Source of the DNA: Perkinsus marinus ATCC 50983 | Lineage: Eukaryota > Perkinsozoa > Perkinsida > Perkinsidae | Length of the DNA: 25,600 bases | Assembly (NCBI RefSeq): GCF_000006405.1 | Contig: NW_003206281.1 | Span: 16,135-41,734, forward strand | Direction: 5' to 3' | Shown: one piece after another, positions 17,938-25,600 of the stretch | Layout: every line of letters begins with the position of its first letter | How positions within the stretch are numbered: position 1 is the stretch's first letter | The notes under the pieces: generated by a model | Databases searched by the model: none | What the model was told of the DNA's origin: nothing | The model's input: the letters and a program-made list of their open reading frames with translations, nothing else | Translations under genes and position numbers: made by a program

Positions 17938-19219
17938 ATGTGCCGTCTCATTCAAGAACCGGGAATCGATAAGTTTCACCGTCATGATACCTCTACTACA
18001 AGGTTCACCTATGAGAGCTGCGGGATGATGAGCGGCGAGAGAACTTCACTGTTCAACAAACCGCGTCTCGAGGGACATCAGGTTCAATCGCCAGAGTTGA
18101 GCTCCACCGTTGAATCGGAGGGGTCAGCAACAGAATGGATGAAGGCCTTCGGATTCCCAGCAGACGAAGTTGCTACCGCACTTGGGGGCTCGGTATCTGG
18201 TATATCGAGGAGTGATTTGAATCTGGAATATGATCCTTGGAAGTGCTTCATACCAAGATACTGCGAACTTAAGACCCTTATGCCGTGGGTGAGCTACCGA
18301 GAGACTCGCGATGAAGCGAGATGTGGAGGTCGGTCCCTTGGCAGGTGGGCAGAATTACTCCTATCTTCTCAACCAGAGATACTGGCATAGTGAGAGTATG
18401 GATGCTTGGAAGGCATTCTGGGATAGCTCGGCACGTGCGGGGATTTCGTGCGATATCGACTACGACAACGAGATATGGGTATTTGATCATCCATCTGTGG
18501 CCTGCGCCATACCCGATCTCCGAAGCGACGAAGCAGGGAGGGTCCTATTGATATCGGGTCTGGCGGCCGGAGTCACCGGGGAACGATGCAGATCAATCTC
18601 CAAAGCTTTCGTTATTCTCAATTGGTTGCATGCTGGTTTGGTACCAGCCCGGTACATCACTCTTCACACGGATCGTAAAATACATAACGCTCCGCCGCAA
18701 AATTCGTGTTATGTGGGAATGTGCTGTAGGCGGCATGCGGAGCTATATCTCCCCATAATGAGAAGACTCGGGCTGAGATGTGCGTTGCGCGGAGATGGCT
18801 GTCACGATTTACCCACATCACTATTCTTTGGCAGAAGCTTGAAGGCCTTCAATTCTTCAGTGGTGGAGGATCTGGGGTCTCATGGGGAGAGACTGTCTGG
18901 GACAACCCCAGCTGAAGCAGCGTTATATCGCTGTATTCTGTTGCTTAAGGAGTACTTATTCTTCAACCGAGAACTTCCCGGAGGTCTTCGTGTTCTGAAC
19001 GGATGGGAGCTAAACCGTCTCCAAGACCTCCGACCGTATCCTATGCCGGAGAATGGATGGCATGACCAAGAAATTTCGGACCAGGAAAAAGCCAAGCTGG
19101 GGCACAGCCATCGAGTCCAAGGAGGTATGCCTGCTCTGCACTGGAGCCGACGGAGTCCGGTCCAGCTCAGCCAAGCACTGACATGCAACGGATCGTGGAA
19201 CAGTGTGGAAGAAGACTAG
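17938..19219 (+). CDS. Unrecognised protein, about 405 residues, one likely 64-nt intron
   Basis: Exon 1 is open from 17782; its first ATG is 17938, and it ends at 18288 with LKTLMPW. A GTGAGC donor at 18289 and a GGGCAG acceptor ending at 18352 join it in phase 0 to a long frame starting NYSYLLNQRYWHSE and ending at the stop at 19219 (117 + 288 residues). Composition is that of a soluble globular protein with several Trp and Cys residues; there is no signal peptide or membrane segment. The two exons share a weak motif (EWMKAF, AWKAFW). I recognise no family. After the stop the frame stays open for 27 more codons (MANPDELSRAILRRNPEL and onward), so the 3' end may differ or include another intron (possible donor GTATGC near 19124). 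It may be a host gene or part of an unnamed mobile element. Confidence 0.45.
18289..18352 (+). other. Candidate 64-nt GT-AG intron
   Basis: It begins GTGAGC and ends GGGCAG, and its removal joins two long protein-like frames in phase 0. An alternative acceptor eight bases earlier (TTGGCAG, ending 18344) would lead into a short frame that stops at 18551, so the later one is preferred. Confidence 0.45.
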
Positions 19220-20194
19220 TCGATGGCAAATCCAGACGAACTTAGCCGTGCGATTCTCCGTCGAAACCCTGAACTTTGCGAATTTTCTCCGACACGAAGG
19301 CGATAAATCAATCCCTTGGATATCTAATCATTTTCAGATTACTTCGCAGCGGGAGGGGAGTCTACTCGCAATTAGCGACAGGAGATCGGAACTTCTTGTC
19401 GAATAGCTATCTTGTTGACAGGTCATCGGACAGTGGTGTGCGGTCAGAAGTTACGAGTATTTTTCTTCGTTCAGCAGTGGTCTCGCGTTGCGAGTGCGGG
19501 CAGAATTTTGTCTCTCGTGGACATTATAATGTGGGTGACATGCAGCGATAAATGTCAAAGCCCATGTGTTATGAGGGGTTGTTGTGAGCGAGGAGAATGA
19601 GGGCTGTGAGCCAGTTGTTACTCTCAAATGTGCTATTAGGGGTGTTGCTGACACCGTCAGCGTGTCAGCCTGAGTGGCTGGTACGTAATTGTCCAACCAT
19701 GTAACATGTATCACGAATAACGTAAATCCTGCAATGTAACATGAAACAATTTGACATGAACAATAGCAGTCGTCGATCCTGCGGATGTACCCAGCTTGGG
19801 TAACCCAGGATAGGATGTCCCGATTTTGGTATCGTGTCGGTGACGTGGTTATCGATGGGACTCCCCGAGCTGCTTCAGAGCCCGCACGACTGGGGAACAC
19901 AACATCATTTCCTTCTTTGAAACGCTCCTATGCTGTACCTTCCAGAACGGCCACATGCAGCGGGTGTTCATCCGCGAAACGCCTTCGAGCATGACACAAC
20001 CGCGTTCGAATACACTTCCAGAGGCCAATCATAGGCGTTAGCCTCAAGTCTCAAACCTGATGTAACAGGCTGTTACTAACAACGTGTCCCAACAATAGTT
20101 TTTCCTGATTTACCTGGCATTTTCCCTTATATGAGTGGCACGTACTTACTGCTTAACAGTAACAAGAGTCACTCAGTGACTGTCACTGTTGTTG
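19220..20194. other. Unassigned stretch
   Basis: No gene is supported. Frames are short and overlap in conflicting directions. A hairpin CTGACAC/GTGTCAG lies near 19648-19668, and GTCACT-c-AGTGAC lies just before the second dispersed repeat near 20169-20181. Confidence 0.5.
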
Positions 20195-20387
20195 CTGGCA
20201 TACATGATGGGGACGATAGAACAGAGGCAGATGTGGTGATGGTAACGAAGTAATGCAGACATTAAAGAATCAATCAAGAAATGTCCAACGACAGCTCTAA
20301 TCACCAGGCGTTGGAAACTTTCCAATTGAAAGCGCGCTTGTTCAGCCGCTGAACTTTAGCGCACGACCTGTTCTCTTCCAGTGTGGG
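20195..20387 (+). repeat. Second dispersed repeat, copy 2 (about 190 bp)
   Basis: It matches 13427-13617 from ctggcatacatgatggggac to ccagtgtgg. It ends within about 15 bp of the first recognisable Helitron helicase sequence, so it either cut the helicase gene or joined it after truncation. Confidence 0.85.
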
Positions 20388-20399
20388 TATCTCACGTAT

Positions 20400-21882
20400 C
20401 TTGTAACAAGTTTCATATTCGTCGACGCACCTGGGGGTACAGGTAACCTTTCTATTGAATCTGGTCATCCGTTCGACTACCCGTAGTAGTTGCCCATGTG
20501 TCGCAACAGCAACGTCGGGAATCGCCTCGACGCTGCTAATCAGTGGTCGTACCTCACATTCCGCTTTTCGAATTCCTATATCTTCAAGATATATCTTCGA
20601 GATATTATCTTGCCTTGCCGGTTCTTTCTGTTCATTCACGCGTAGATGCCAGATATTGAAAATGTTACAGAATGCTTCTATCCTTATCAGGGACGAAGCT
20701 CCTATGGCACACCGTCATGCCTTGGAATGTCTTGATCGTTCACTACAAGACTTAATGCAAAATCGGCAATTATTCGGCGGCAAGGTCGTTATTCTTGCCG
20801 GTGATTTCCGCCAATTGGCTCCAGTTGTTCGCCACGGTCGACGAGCCGATAAAGCCGACGCATGTATCTCTAGGTCACATCTTTGGGAGTCAGTAATAGT
20901 CTTTCCTTTGACTGCTAACCTGGGGTCTGCCCTGCACGTTACACCTGAGAATAGAACCAGTATTTACGAGTACGTTTCATGGCTAACATCTCTTGGTGAT
21001 GGCACTATTCCATCACCCTTTCCCAACCCTAATCTTAATCATCTAATCGGCCTTCCTTGAGGGAAGTTGAGAAGGACGTTCCTTCCCACCTCACAGTTGA
21101 TGATAATAATCTGGACAGTCTCGCAGACTTCGTCTACAATGGTATCGAGTCTCCTGAAAACCACACAAATAAATCTTTGGTTTACCATAGGTGCATTCTA
21201 AGCCCTACCAAGTTGGTAGTACCAACGACAATATTGAATCTATAATCCGTAATTAACGCCTCTTAATTCCTCTTTAATCCGCAAAATGCCTGGCGTACTT
21301 CATAAACTTTACAGTGCTGATACAATCTCTGATGAGACACAACAGCTCAATATCCCAACAGAATTCCTCAATTCCTTGACACCGAACGGACCTCCTCCTC
21401 ATCTCCTAGAATTATAAGTCAATACTCCTATTATGCTTCTTCGTAATCTTGACCCTTCAAAGGACATTGCAATGGCACACGGTATATCATTCGAGGATTC
21501 ATAGGACACCCAGTTAAAATTAACAAAACCGAAGTGCTTGGAGGTGCTTACGGTGGTCGCATTGTCCTTATTCAGAGTCTCATTATCTCCTTCCGATACC
21601 GACCTACCGTTCTGTCTTGAGCGACGGCAATTTTCATTGAAGGCTTCTTTGTCCTGCACTATCAACCAAGCAACCCAAAGTCAACCTTTGGAAAAGGTAG
21701 GTCTTTATCTCCCCCATCCTCCATTTTCCTATGGACATTTCTACGTCGGGGCATCACGGATTGGAAATCTTCTTAATATTAAATTCGTTGTAAATCAAGA
21801 ACACTACGCGAACGTGGACCCATCCGCAAATATATCCAGTTTTCTAACCACAAACACCGTTTACCCAGAAATTTTGACCTGA
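20400..21882 (+). pseudogene. Helitron Pif1-like helicase, 5'-truncated and frameshifted
   Basis: The blocks of a Helitron helicase appear in order: Walker A DAPGGTG at 20424-20447; ATSGIASTLL and GRTSHSAFRIPI (about 20505-20575); Walker B region RDEAPMAHRHALE (about 20687-20730); GDFRQLAPV (about 20800-20826); LLRNLDP (about 21436); CNGTRYIIRGF (about 21468-21500); CTINQATQSQPLEKVGLYLP (about 21655-21715); and SYGHFYVGASR (about 21725-21760), ending EILT at 21882. These lie in different frames. The first break is inside Walker A, where GGTGKT-F reads GGTGN because two bases are missing. At least four further frame changes or stops follow. The replication-initiator (Rep) part upstream is missing. 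The helicase would unwind DNA for rolling-circle transposition; this copy is dead. The C-terminal end looks natural. Confidence 0.88.
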
Positions 21883-22096
21883 CCTACTAAACACCTTTTC
21901 TACTCTGTTCTTTCATTGCTTGCTCAATATATTTATTTAACTCTACATAGTCGGTGTCGCATTCTTTTGAACAGTTTAGATTAATAACAATTTCGTTTAT
22001 TGAATCACATTATAGTCTATAGTTTATTCGTTAATATTCAGAATTATATCGTGTTTTATAGTTGGTTCGTCAATATTCACTGAGTTTTATTCAGTC
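21883..22096. other. A/T-rich spacer after the Helitron fragment
   Basis: No gene was seen. Two A/T-rich segments (ttatagtctatagtttattc and ttttatagttggttcgtcaa) resemble each other weakly, as a local duplication of about 50 bp. Confidence 0.4.
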
Positions 22097-22218
22097 TACG
22101 TATATGTATATGTTTATGTATATGTTCATGTATATGGTTATGCATATGTTTACGTATATGTTCACGTACATGTCTATGTTTATGTATATGTATATGTCTA
22201 TGATTATGTATATGTACG
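22097..22218. repeat. 12-bp minisatellite, about 10 units
   Basis: The units follow gtatatgtttat with variants gttcat, ggttat, gtttac and gtctat. The 12-bp register holds through the run. Purine/pyrimidine alternation (TATGTA, TATACA) is common. No gene function is implied. Confidence 0.85.
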
Positions 22219-22412
22219 GAAATATGTATGTGTAGAAAATGCAGGCTAAGCAGTCAGGGCGATAAATTGCACCGATGCTTCCTCATGCGCGAGTCCTATA
22301 TCCAAACCGTGGCTGTGTTCCATCGCACTCTGTCGACCAAGTTCGACAGGTTCTGTCGAGAGATGTTCCAACTTTCGACTCGCATAGCAGATGACCATTC
22401 GATGGTCATCCG

Positions 22413-22559
22413 ATGGCTCCGGTTCGGAGCATGACAAGTGGTATGTTTGTCAAGCTGATGAGGATCAGCCATCAGGGTCCGGCGCTCCCGGGGATTGACT
22501 CTCCACCAAGTGCGGTCAGGGCTTACGAGTCTTCTATCGATGGAGTATGGACGCACTGA
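22413..22559 (+). CDS. Possible small exon or gene, 48 codons
   Basis: ATG at 22413 opens a frame with protein-like composition (MRISHQGPALPGIDSPPSAV in its middle) ending at the stop at 22557-22559. Nearby + strand patches also look coding-like, for example MVRSTLFPQPLEFDVSS ending at 22834. These may be exons of one gene, decayed coding sequence, or chance. A 9-bp inverted repeat (GATGACCAT/ATGGTCATC, 22390-22410) lies directly before the ATG. Confidence 0.2.
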   Translation: MAPVRSMTSGMFVKLMRISHQGPALPGIDSPPSAVRAYESSIDGVWTH

Positions 22560-22839
22560 GCCGCCAAGAAGAGCAGAAGAGTTGAGTGATCCTGGTGCTG
22601 ACTTATTTTTCCTAGAAGAGTTGCCTTTCTCTGGTCGAGTTTCCGGTTTTGGGTCCAAAAAACTATCAATTCAAACCGGAACTTCATCAGCCGGTTGAGT
22701 TTTTGTCGTGCAGCTGGTTTTTTGTACGGCCTGGGTTTCCCCAAGACCTTCGAATGGTGAGGTCAACTCTCTTTCCTCAACCATTGGAATTTGATGTGTC
22801 TTCCCTGATGATGGTTGATCTCCGCGTCCCATAGTGGTT

Positions 22840-24400
22840 GCCATTTTCGCTCATTCAGTAATTTAAAGACGGTATTGTTGAAGAACTCAGTTCTATTTCC
22901 CTACTGGAATGTGATGGTTCTCAATCGCGGAGCATAGCCAGTCGTCAAGATCGAATATCTTGCTGATTCAGTAAACTGTCTTAGAGAATTTGGAGGTGTG
23001 GCCTCATAGTCAATTAATCGGGAATCCCGATTTGAGGTATAGTTATAAGTTGAACGAAAGGCAATGAAAGCTGAGAGTTAGCTTTTTTTGCTGGGATCCA
23101 CAACCGGGCTAGAGATCCAATGAAGAAGAATGGATAGTAATATGAGACCGGAAATAGAATGAGCCACAGACAAAAAATGACTACGATAATAAGGGTCGCT
23201 AAAGAGATAGACGTTCAGGTATCGGCATCAACGGATAAGGGCGATTTGGAACAGACAAACATCTAATTAGTCGTCCAGGATGCGGATTCCAGGGGCTCAG
23301 GGAGGGACTTTCGGCGAACGATTACCGGGGCAGAAAATGGGGACGACGAGTCGCTGAAAGGCTTAGTCGTAGCTCACGCCTCTGTCACAGCAATTGTTGC
23401 GGTGATGCCGCGACGCGAGGGAACGGAGGCATTATACGGGACGTGTCACACTTCGCAGAAATGACTTCTGATGCAAAGGAAGAGAGGTAGCGTTCGACTC
23501 GAAAGTTTCGAGCCACGCGGCATTGGCTCAGCAGAATTTACTGAATAAATAAGATTTTGATACACGGTAGACAAGTTCTAGTTTGTTGTTCAAGTGACAT
23601 ACTATAGGATGTTTCGGTTATTTGAATCCCTATAAAAACAGATGAGTTTGTCGATACAAGACCCTTGTAACAAGGGTGAAGAATATAACGTGTATAATTC
23701 GATACGTCTTTTGAACTGAAAGTCGTTTGATGAATACACTATGTAGGTAGATTATTCTGGAGTAGGGATTGTCGCCATCCAAGGATCCAACCATCGGAGA
23801 GGCCTCAGCTGCAGGCCTTCAAGATGCGCCACCGAATGAATCTTAACAAGAAGTTAAGAGGAAGGTCGGTAATTGATAGTGCCCGACAACGGTATGAATG
23901 TGAGAGAAGATACCACGAATAAACTTGCAGCTTCGTAGTTTCAGGGGAGGAACTATAATCTCTTTGTTAGAGCGTACAATGGATCGTGTCATACGATCCG
24001 TGTGCTTGTGTGTTACGCCTGCGCCCGCACAATTGAAGTGCCTATTTTGTGTCGGAAGGCGTGAGCATTCCACGTGTGGCTTAACCTTAACGTGTGTACA
24101 TGTTTATCTCCGAGATGGATGGAGAATTGAGAATTCAAATCCCCAGTTCGGTCCAGAGGCCCTCTGGCAGAGGGGGATAGTTCGAGCTAAGTGACCATTC
24201 AGGTTGATGCATTCAACCTCGTATCCTCAGTTATATTCGTACTTGCACGCTCATGAGTGCCCCAAGCGTCTGTGTGGAAGCACGGGAAACACGCGAGTCA
24301 TGATACGTGAGGAGGAATTTGAAGTTTTCTCGCCAAATGTTTGTGATGACTTTGATCCTGCAATATGTGTCATTGGATGTCATTCGTAGTTGTTGTAATC
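22840..24400. other. Unassigned stretch with several one-base-centre inverted repeats
   Basis: No supported gene. Inverted repeats with a single central base lie at 23016-23032 (AATCGGGA-a-TCCCGATT), 23498-23512 (CTCGAAA-g-TTTCGAG), 23661-23677 (ACCCTTGT-a-ACAAGGGT) and 24152-24166 (CCAGAGG-c-CCTCTGG). Short + strand frames at 23925-24194 and 24207-24389 have some cysteines, but nothing recognisable in them. Confidence 0.5.
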
Positions 24401-24412
24401 TCCACCCCTTAC

Positions 24413-24625
24413 ATGATCCGTATCCTCACCATTCTCTCTGCTATTATCGTTGTTGCAAATGGTGCGCAGAGCTGCACTAATGACTCTCAATGCCCAGGTG
24501 GAAAATGCCTTTGCATAAAAGGGAACTGTATGTTTCCATTATTTTTCTTGAGCTGTTTACCACAAAACAAAGATGATTGTCTCGGGATTACTGACTGTGA
24601 TTGTAGATCAGGTATCTGCGAGTAG
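24413..24625 (+). CDS. Small secreted cysteine-rich protein, 70 residues
   Basis: The protein starts MIRILTILSAIIVVANGA, a textbook signal peptide with probable cleavage after residue 18, leaving a mature chain of about 52 residues with ten cysteines. The spacing is C-x5-C-x4-C-x-C-x4-C-x8-C-x7-C-x5-C-x-C-x4-C. This splits into two five-cysteine modules (residues 21-39 and 48-69), each ending C-x-C-x4-C, so the protein looks like an internal duplication. The first module (SQCPGGKCLCIKGNC) resembles EB/EGF-like small disulfide modules. It is likely exported and stabilised by five disulfides; a role as inhibitor, toxin-like factor or host-interaction protein is a guess. The frame is open upstream to 24365, but the signal peptide fixes the start at 24413. 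No intron is needed. Confidence 0.75.
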   Translation: MIRILTILSAIIVVANGAQSCTNDSQCPGGKCLCIKGNCMFPLFFLSCLPQNKDDCLGITDCDCRSGICE

Positions 24626-25312
24626 TGAGGTATATACTTGGTGATCATTGACAGTCTTAGTACGGCTTGATTCTCACGGAGAATCAGACTCTATCTCGAC
24701 CAGCTTATGTTGGGAATCCTGGGTGTGAGTTATCCCATTATGTTCAGGATCAGATCCTGAGGATCTGTGATCCATCCCAGTTATTCTTTTCATTCTTCGT
24801 ATCAATCTCATCGCTTAATACCTTTGAATGACAATGTATCCTTGTGACGCAACCGATATTCAATCTGAGAAGTTCATTGCGAAGTCCGTACCATAAAAGT
24901 AGAGTCTCGAATCTCTTCGTGACCCAAATATATCCGTAAGTACTTCAATGCTTCCCACTCTGATTTTCAGTTCTGGTCTGTTCGACAGACATTGTTGCAT
25001 CACTACCGAAGATATTTGTCATAGCAGAAAGAGCCATGTTGAGTTACCCGAGAGTCAGCCGTCAATATCTCCTCCCGAGAAATTCATGGAGTAGTGCAGA
25101 ACCGTGGGGCATCATTCTGGCCCCCCCCCTATTGAAGAGGAGGCTAGAAATAATATAGTTCACCTCCAGAGATAAGAAGGGCTGTAGACGACGTAACTGC
25201 CCTGGTTCGAGCCTACAAAGACCATTACCTGAACCCTTCATAGTATACCTTGAAGAGTCTTCAATGAAGACCCTGGTACAAAGGCATATACTATCTCTTA
25301 TCGGATCCCTCG
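24626..25312. other. Spacer with overlapping palindromes; short coding-like patches
   Basis: Hairpin 24668-24686 (TGATTCTC/GAGAATCA, 3-base loop) is followed by two interlocked inverted repeats with one central base, 24744-24760 and 24751-24767 (8-bp stems), and another at 25250-25264 (TTGAAGA-g-TCTTCAA). Short + strand patches look protein-like (MLSYPRVSRQYLLPRNSWSS from 25036; AVDDVTALVRAYKDHYLNPS ending near 25240). They are in different frames, and no convincing intron joins them. Confidence 0.45.
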
Positions 25313-25492
25313 ATGTATGCTCCAATCACAGAGACTTTAACTGGACATGAAAACCTCTCATTCTTTGCATGCGTATTCCTTGCGATATGCTTAATGTTCG
25401 AGCGAATTGTCGTTCTCGAAAACTACGTGGTTAAGAAATTCCGGGGTCCTCATGTTGTCCACGGAGTTTTGAAACACCCTTTAAGTCGATGA
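25313..25492 (+). CDS. Possible small single-pass membrane protein, 59 residues
   Basis: ATG at 25313 opens MYAPITETLTGHENL, then a hydrophobic segment (residues 15-29, LSFFACVFLAICLMF), then a charged tail with ENYVVKKFRG and PHVVHGVLKHPLSR. This is a typical single-pass layout with a basic side after the membrane segment. The frame is also open upstream back to 25268, so the ATG may be internal to a longer exon. No family is recognised. The nearby coding-like patch ending near 25240 could be an earlier exon. Confidence 0.35.
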   Translation: MYAPITETLTGHENLSFFACVFLAICLMFERIVVLENYVVKKFRGPHVVHGVLKHPLSR

Positions 25493-25493
25493 A

Positions 25494-25600
25494 ATGACGT
25501 TCAGTATCTTACGTTCGACATTTAGCTCCATTCTTTTGGCTCCTTCTCTGACAACGTTCACATATACGTGCCTCCCTCAAGATAGCGTGCTCCTTGCCGA
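25494..25600 (+). CDS. Possible partial frame running off the window
   Basis: ATG at 25494 opens MTFSILRSTFSSILLAPS and stays open to the last base (35 codons). The start is moderately hydrophobic and could be a signal peptide. It begins one base after the previous stop, which is unusual for two separate eukaryotic genes, so at most one of the two frames may be real. Confidence 0.2.
   Translation, partial: MTFSILRSTFSSILLAPSLTTFTYTCLPQDSVLLA

Noticed and set aside
18353-19219. Tyrosine-recombinase reading of the unrecognised protein (H-x2-R near the end, G-x-W-x-S after it)
   Set aside because: The arginine and tyrosine positions expected for that family are not convincing, and the resemblance is limited to a few residues.
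22246-22437. Minus-strand frame with YASRKL and FIALTA, like RT/RNase H of LTR elements
   Set aside because: Only two short resemblances, wrong spacing, and no other Pol motif nearby.
23066-23088. Hairpin followed by a T run, like an intrinsic terminator
   Set aside because: The stem is only six bases, the setting is eukaryotic, and no gene ends there.
25124-25132. Nine-C run in the right-hand spacer
   Set aside because: A short homopolymer, possibly of uncertain length in the assembly; nothing else supports a function.
25202-25216. tRNA T-loop-like GGTTCGAGCC
   Set aside because: No acceptor, D or anticodon stems can be placed around it.

Overview
The window looks like repeat-rich, gene-poor nuclear DNA of a unicellular eukaryote. 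The evidence is a Ty3/gypsy-type LTR element with matching target duplications, a decayed Helitron helicase, several satellite arrays, short GT-AG intron candidates and a small secreted cysteine-rich protein gene. No operon structure, Shine-Dalgarno-led genes, tRNA or rRNA was seen. A Perkinsus-like alveolate is my guess from the overall style; this is a hunch only and needs a database search.

Layout. 1-268 is a 21-bp minisatellite. 269-2036 has no recognisable gene but holds many short perfect inverted repeats. 2037-2174 is the left part of a dispersed repeat (copy A), interrupted by an 11-kb LTR retroelement (2175-13179, two 291-bp LTRs, 4-bp duplication ATCC). The element's interior carries a 29-unit array of a 126-bp satellite (3945-7615), bracketed by TCGA-rich tracts, then a long Pol-like frame (protease, RT, RNase H, integrase). 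Copy A resumes at 13180. From 13427 come a second dispersed repeat, a candidate inverted-repeat element (13967-15330), a motif-rich non-coding tract and copy B of the first repeat (16228-16861).

16.8-19.2 kb holds coding-like sequence on the + strand, including an unrecognised protein of about 405 residues with one likely 64-nt intron. 20.4-21.9 kb is a frameshifted Helitron helicase. 22-24.4 kb is mostly unassigned, with a 12-bp minisatellite. The right end has a convincing 70-aa secreted 10-cysteine protein gene (24413-24625) and a possible 59-aa membrane protein (25313-25492).

The most unusual signal is the density of perfect inverted repeats with exactly one central base. I count about 25 with stems of 7-13 bp, nearly all outside coding sequence. 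At equivalent sites, the two copies of one dispersed repeat carry different palindromes, or a full one against a half, so these structures seem to arise and decay quickly.
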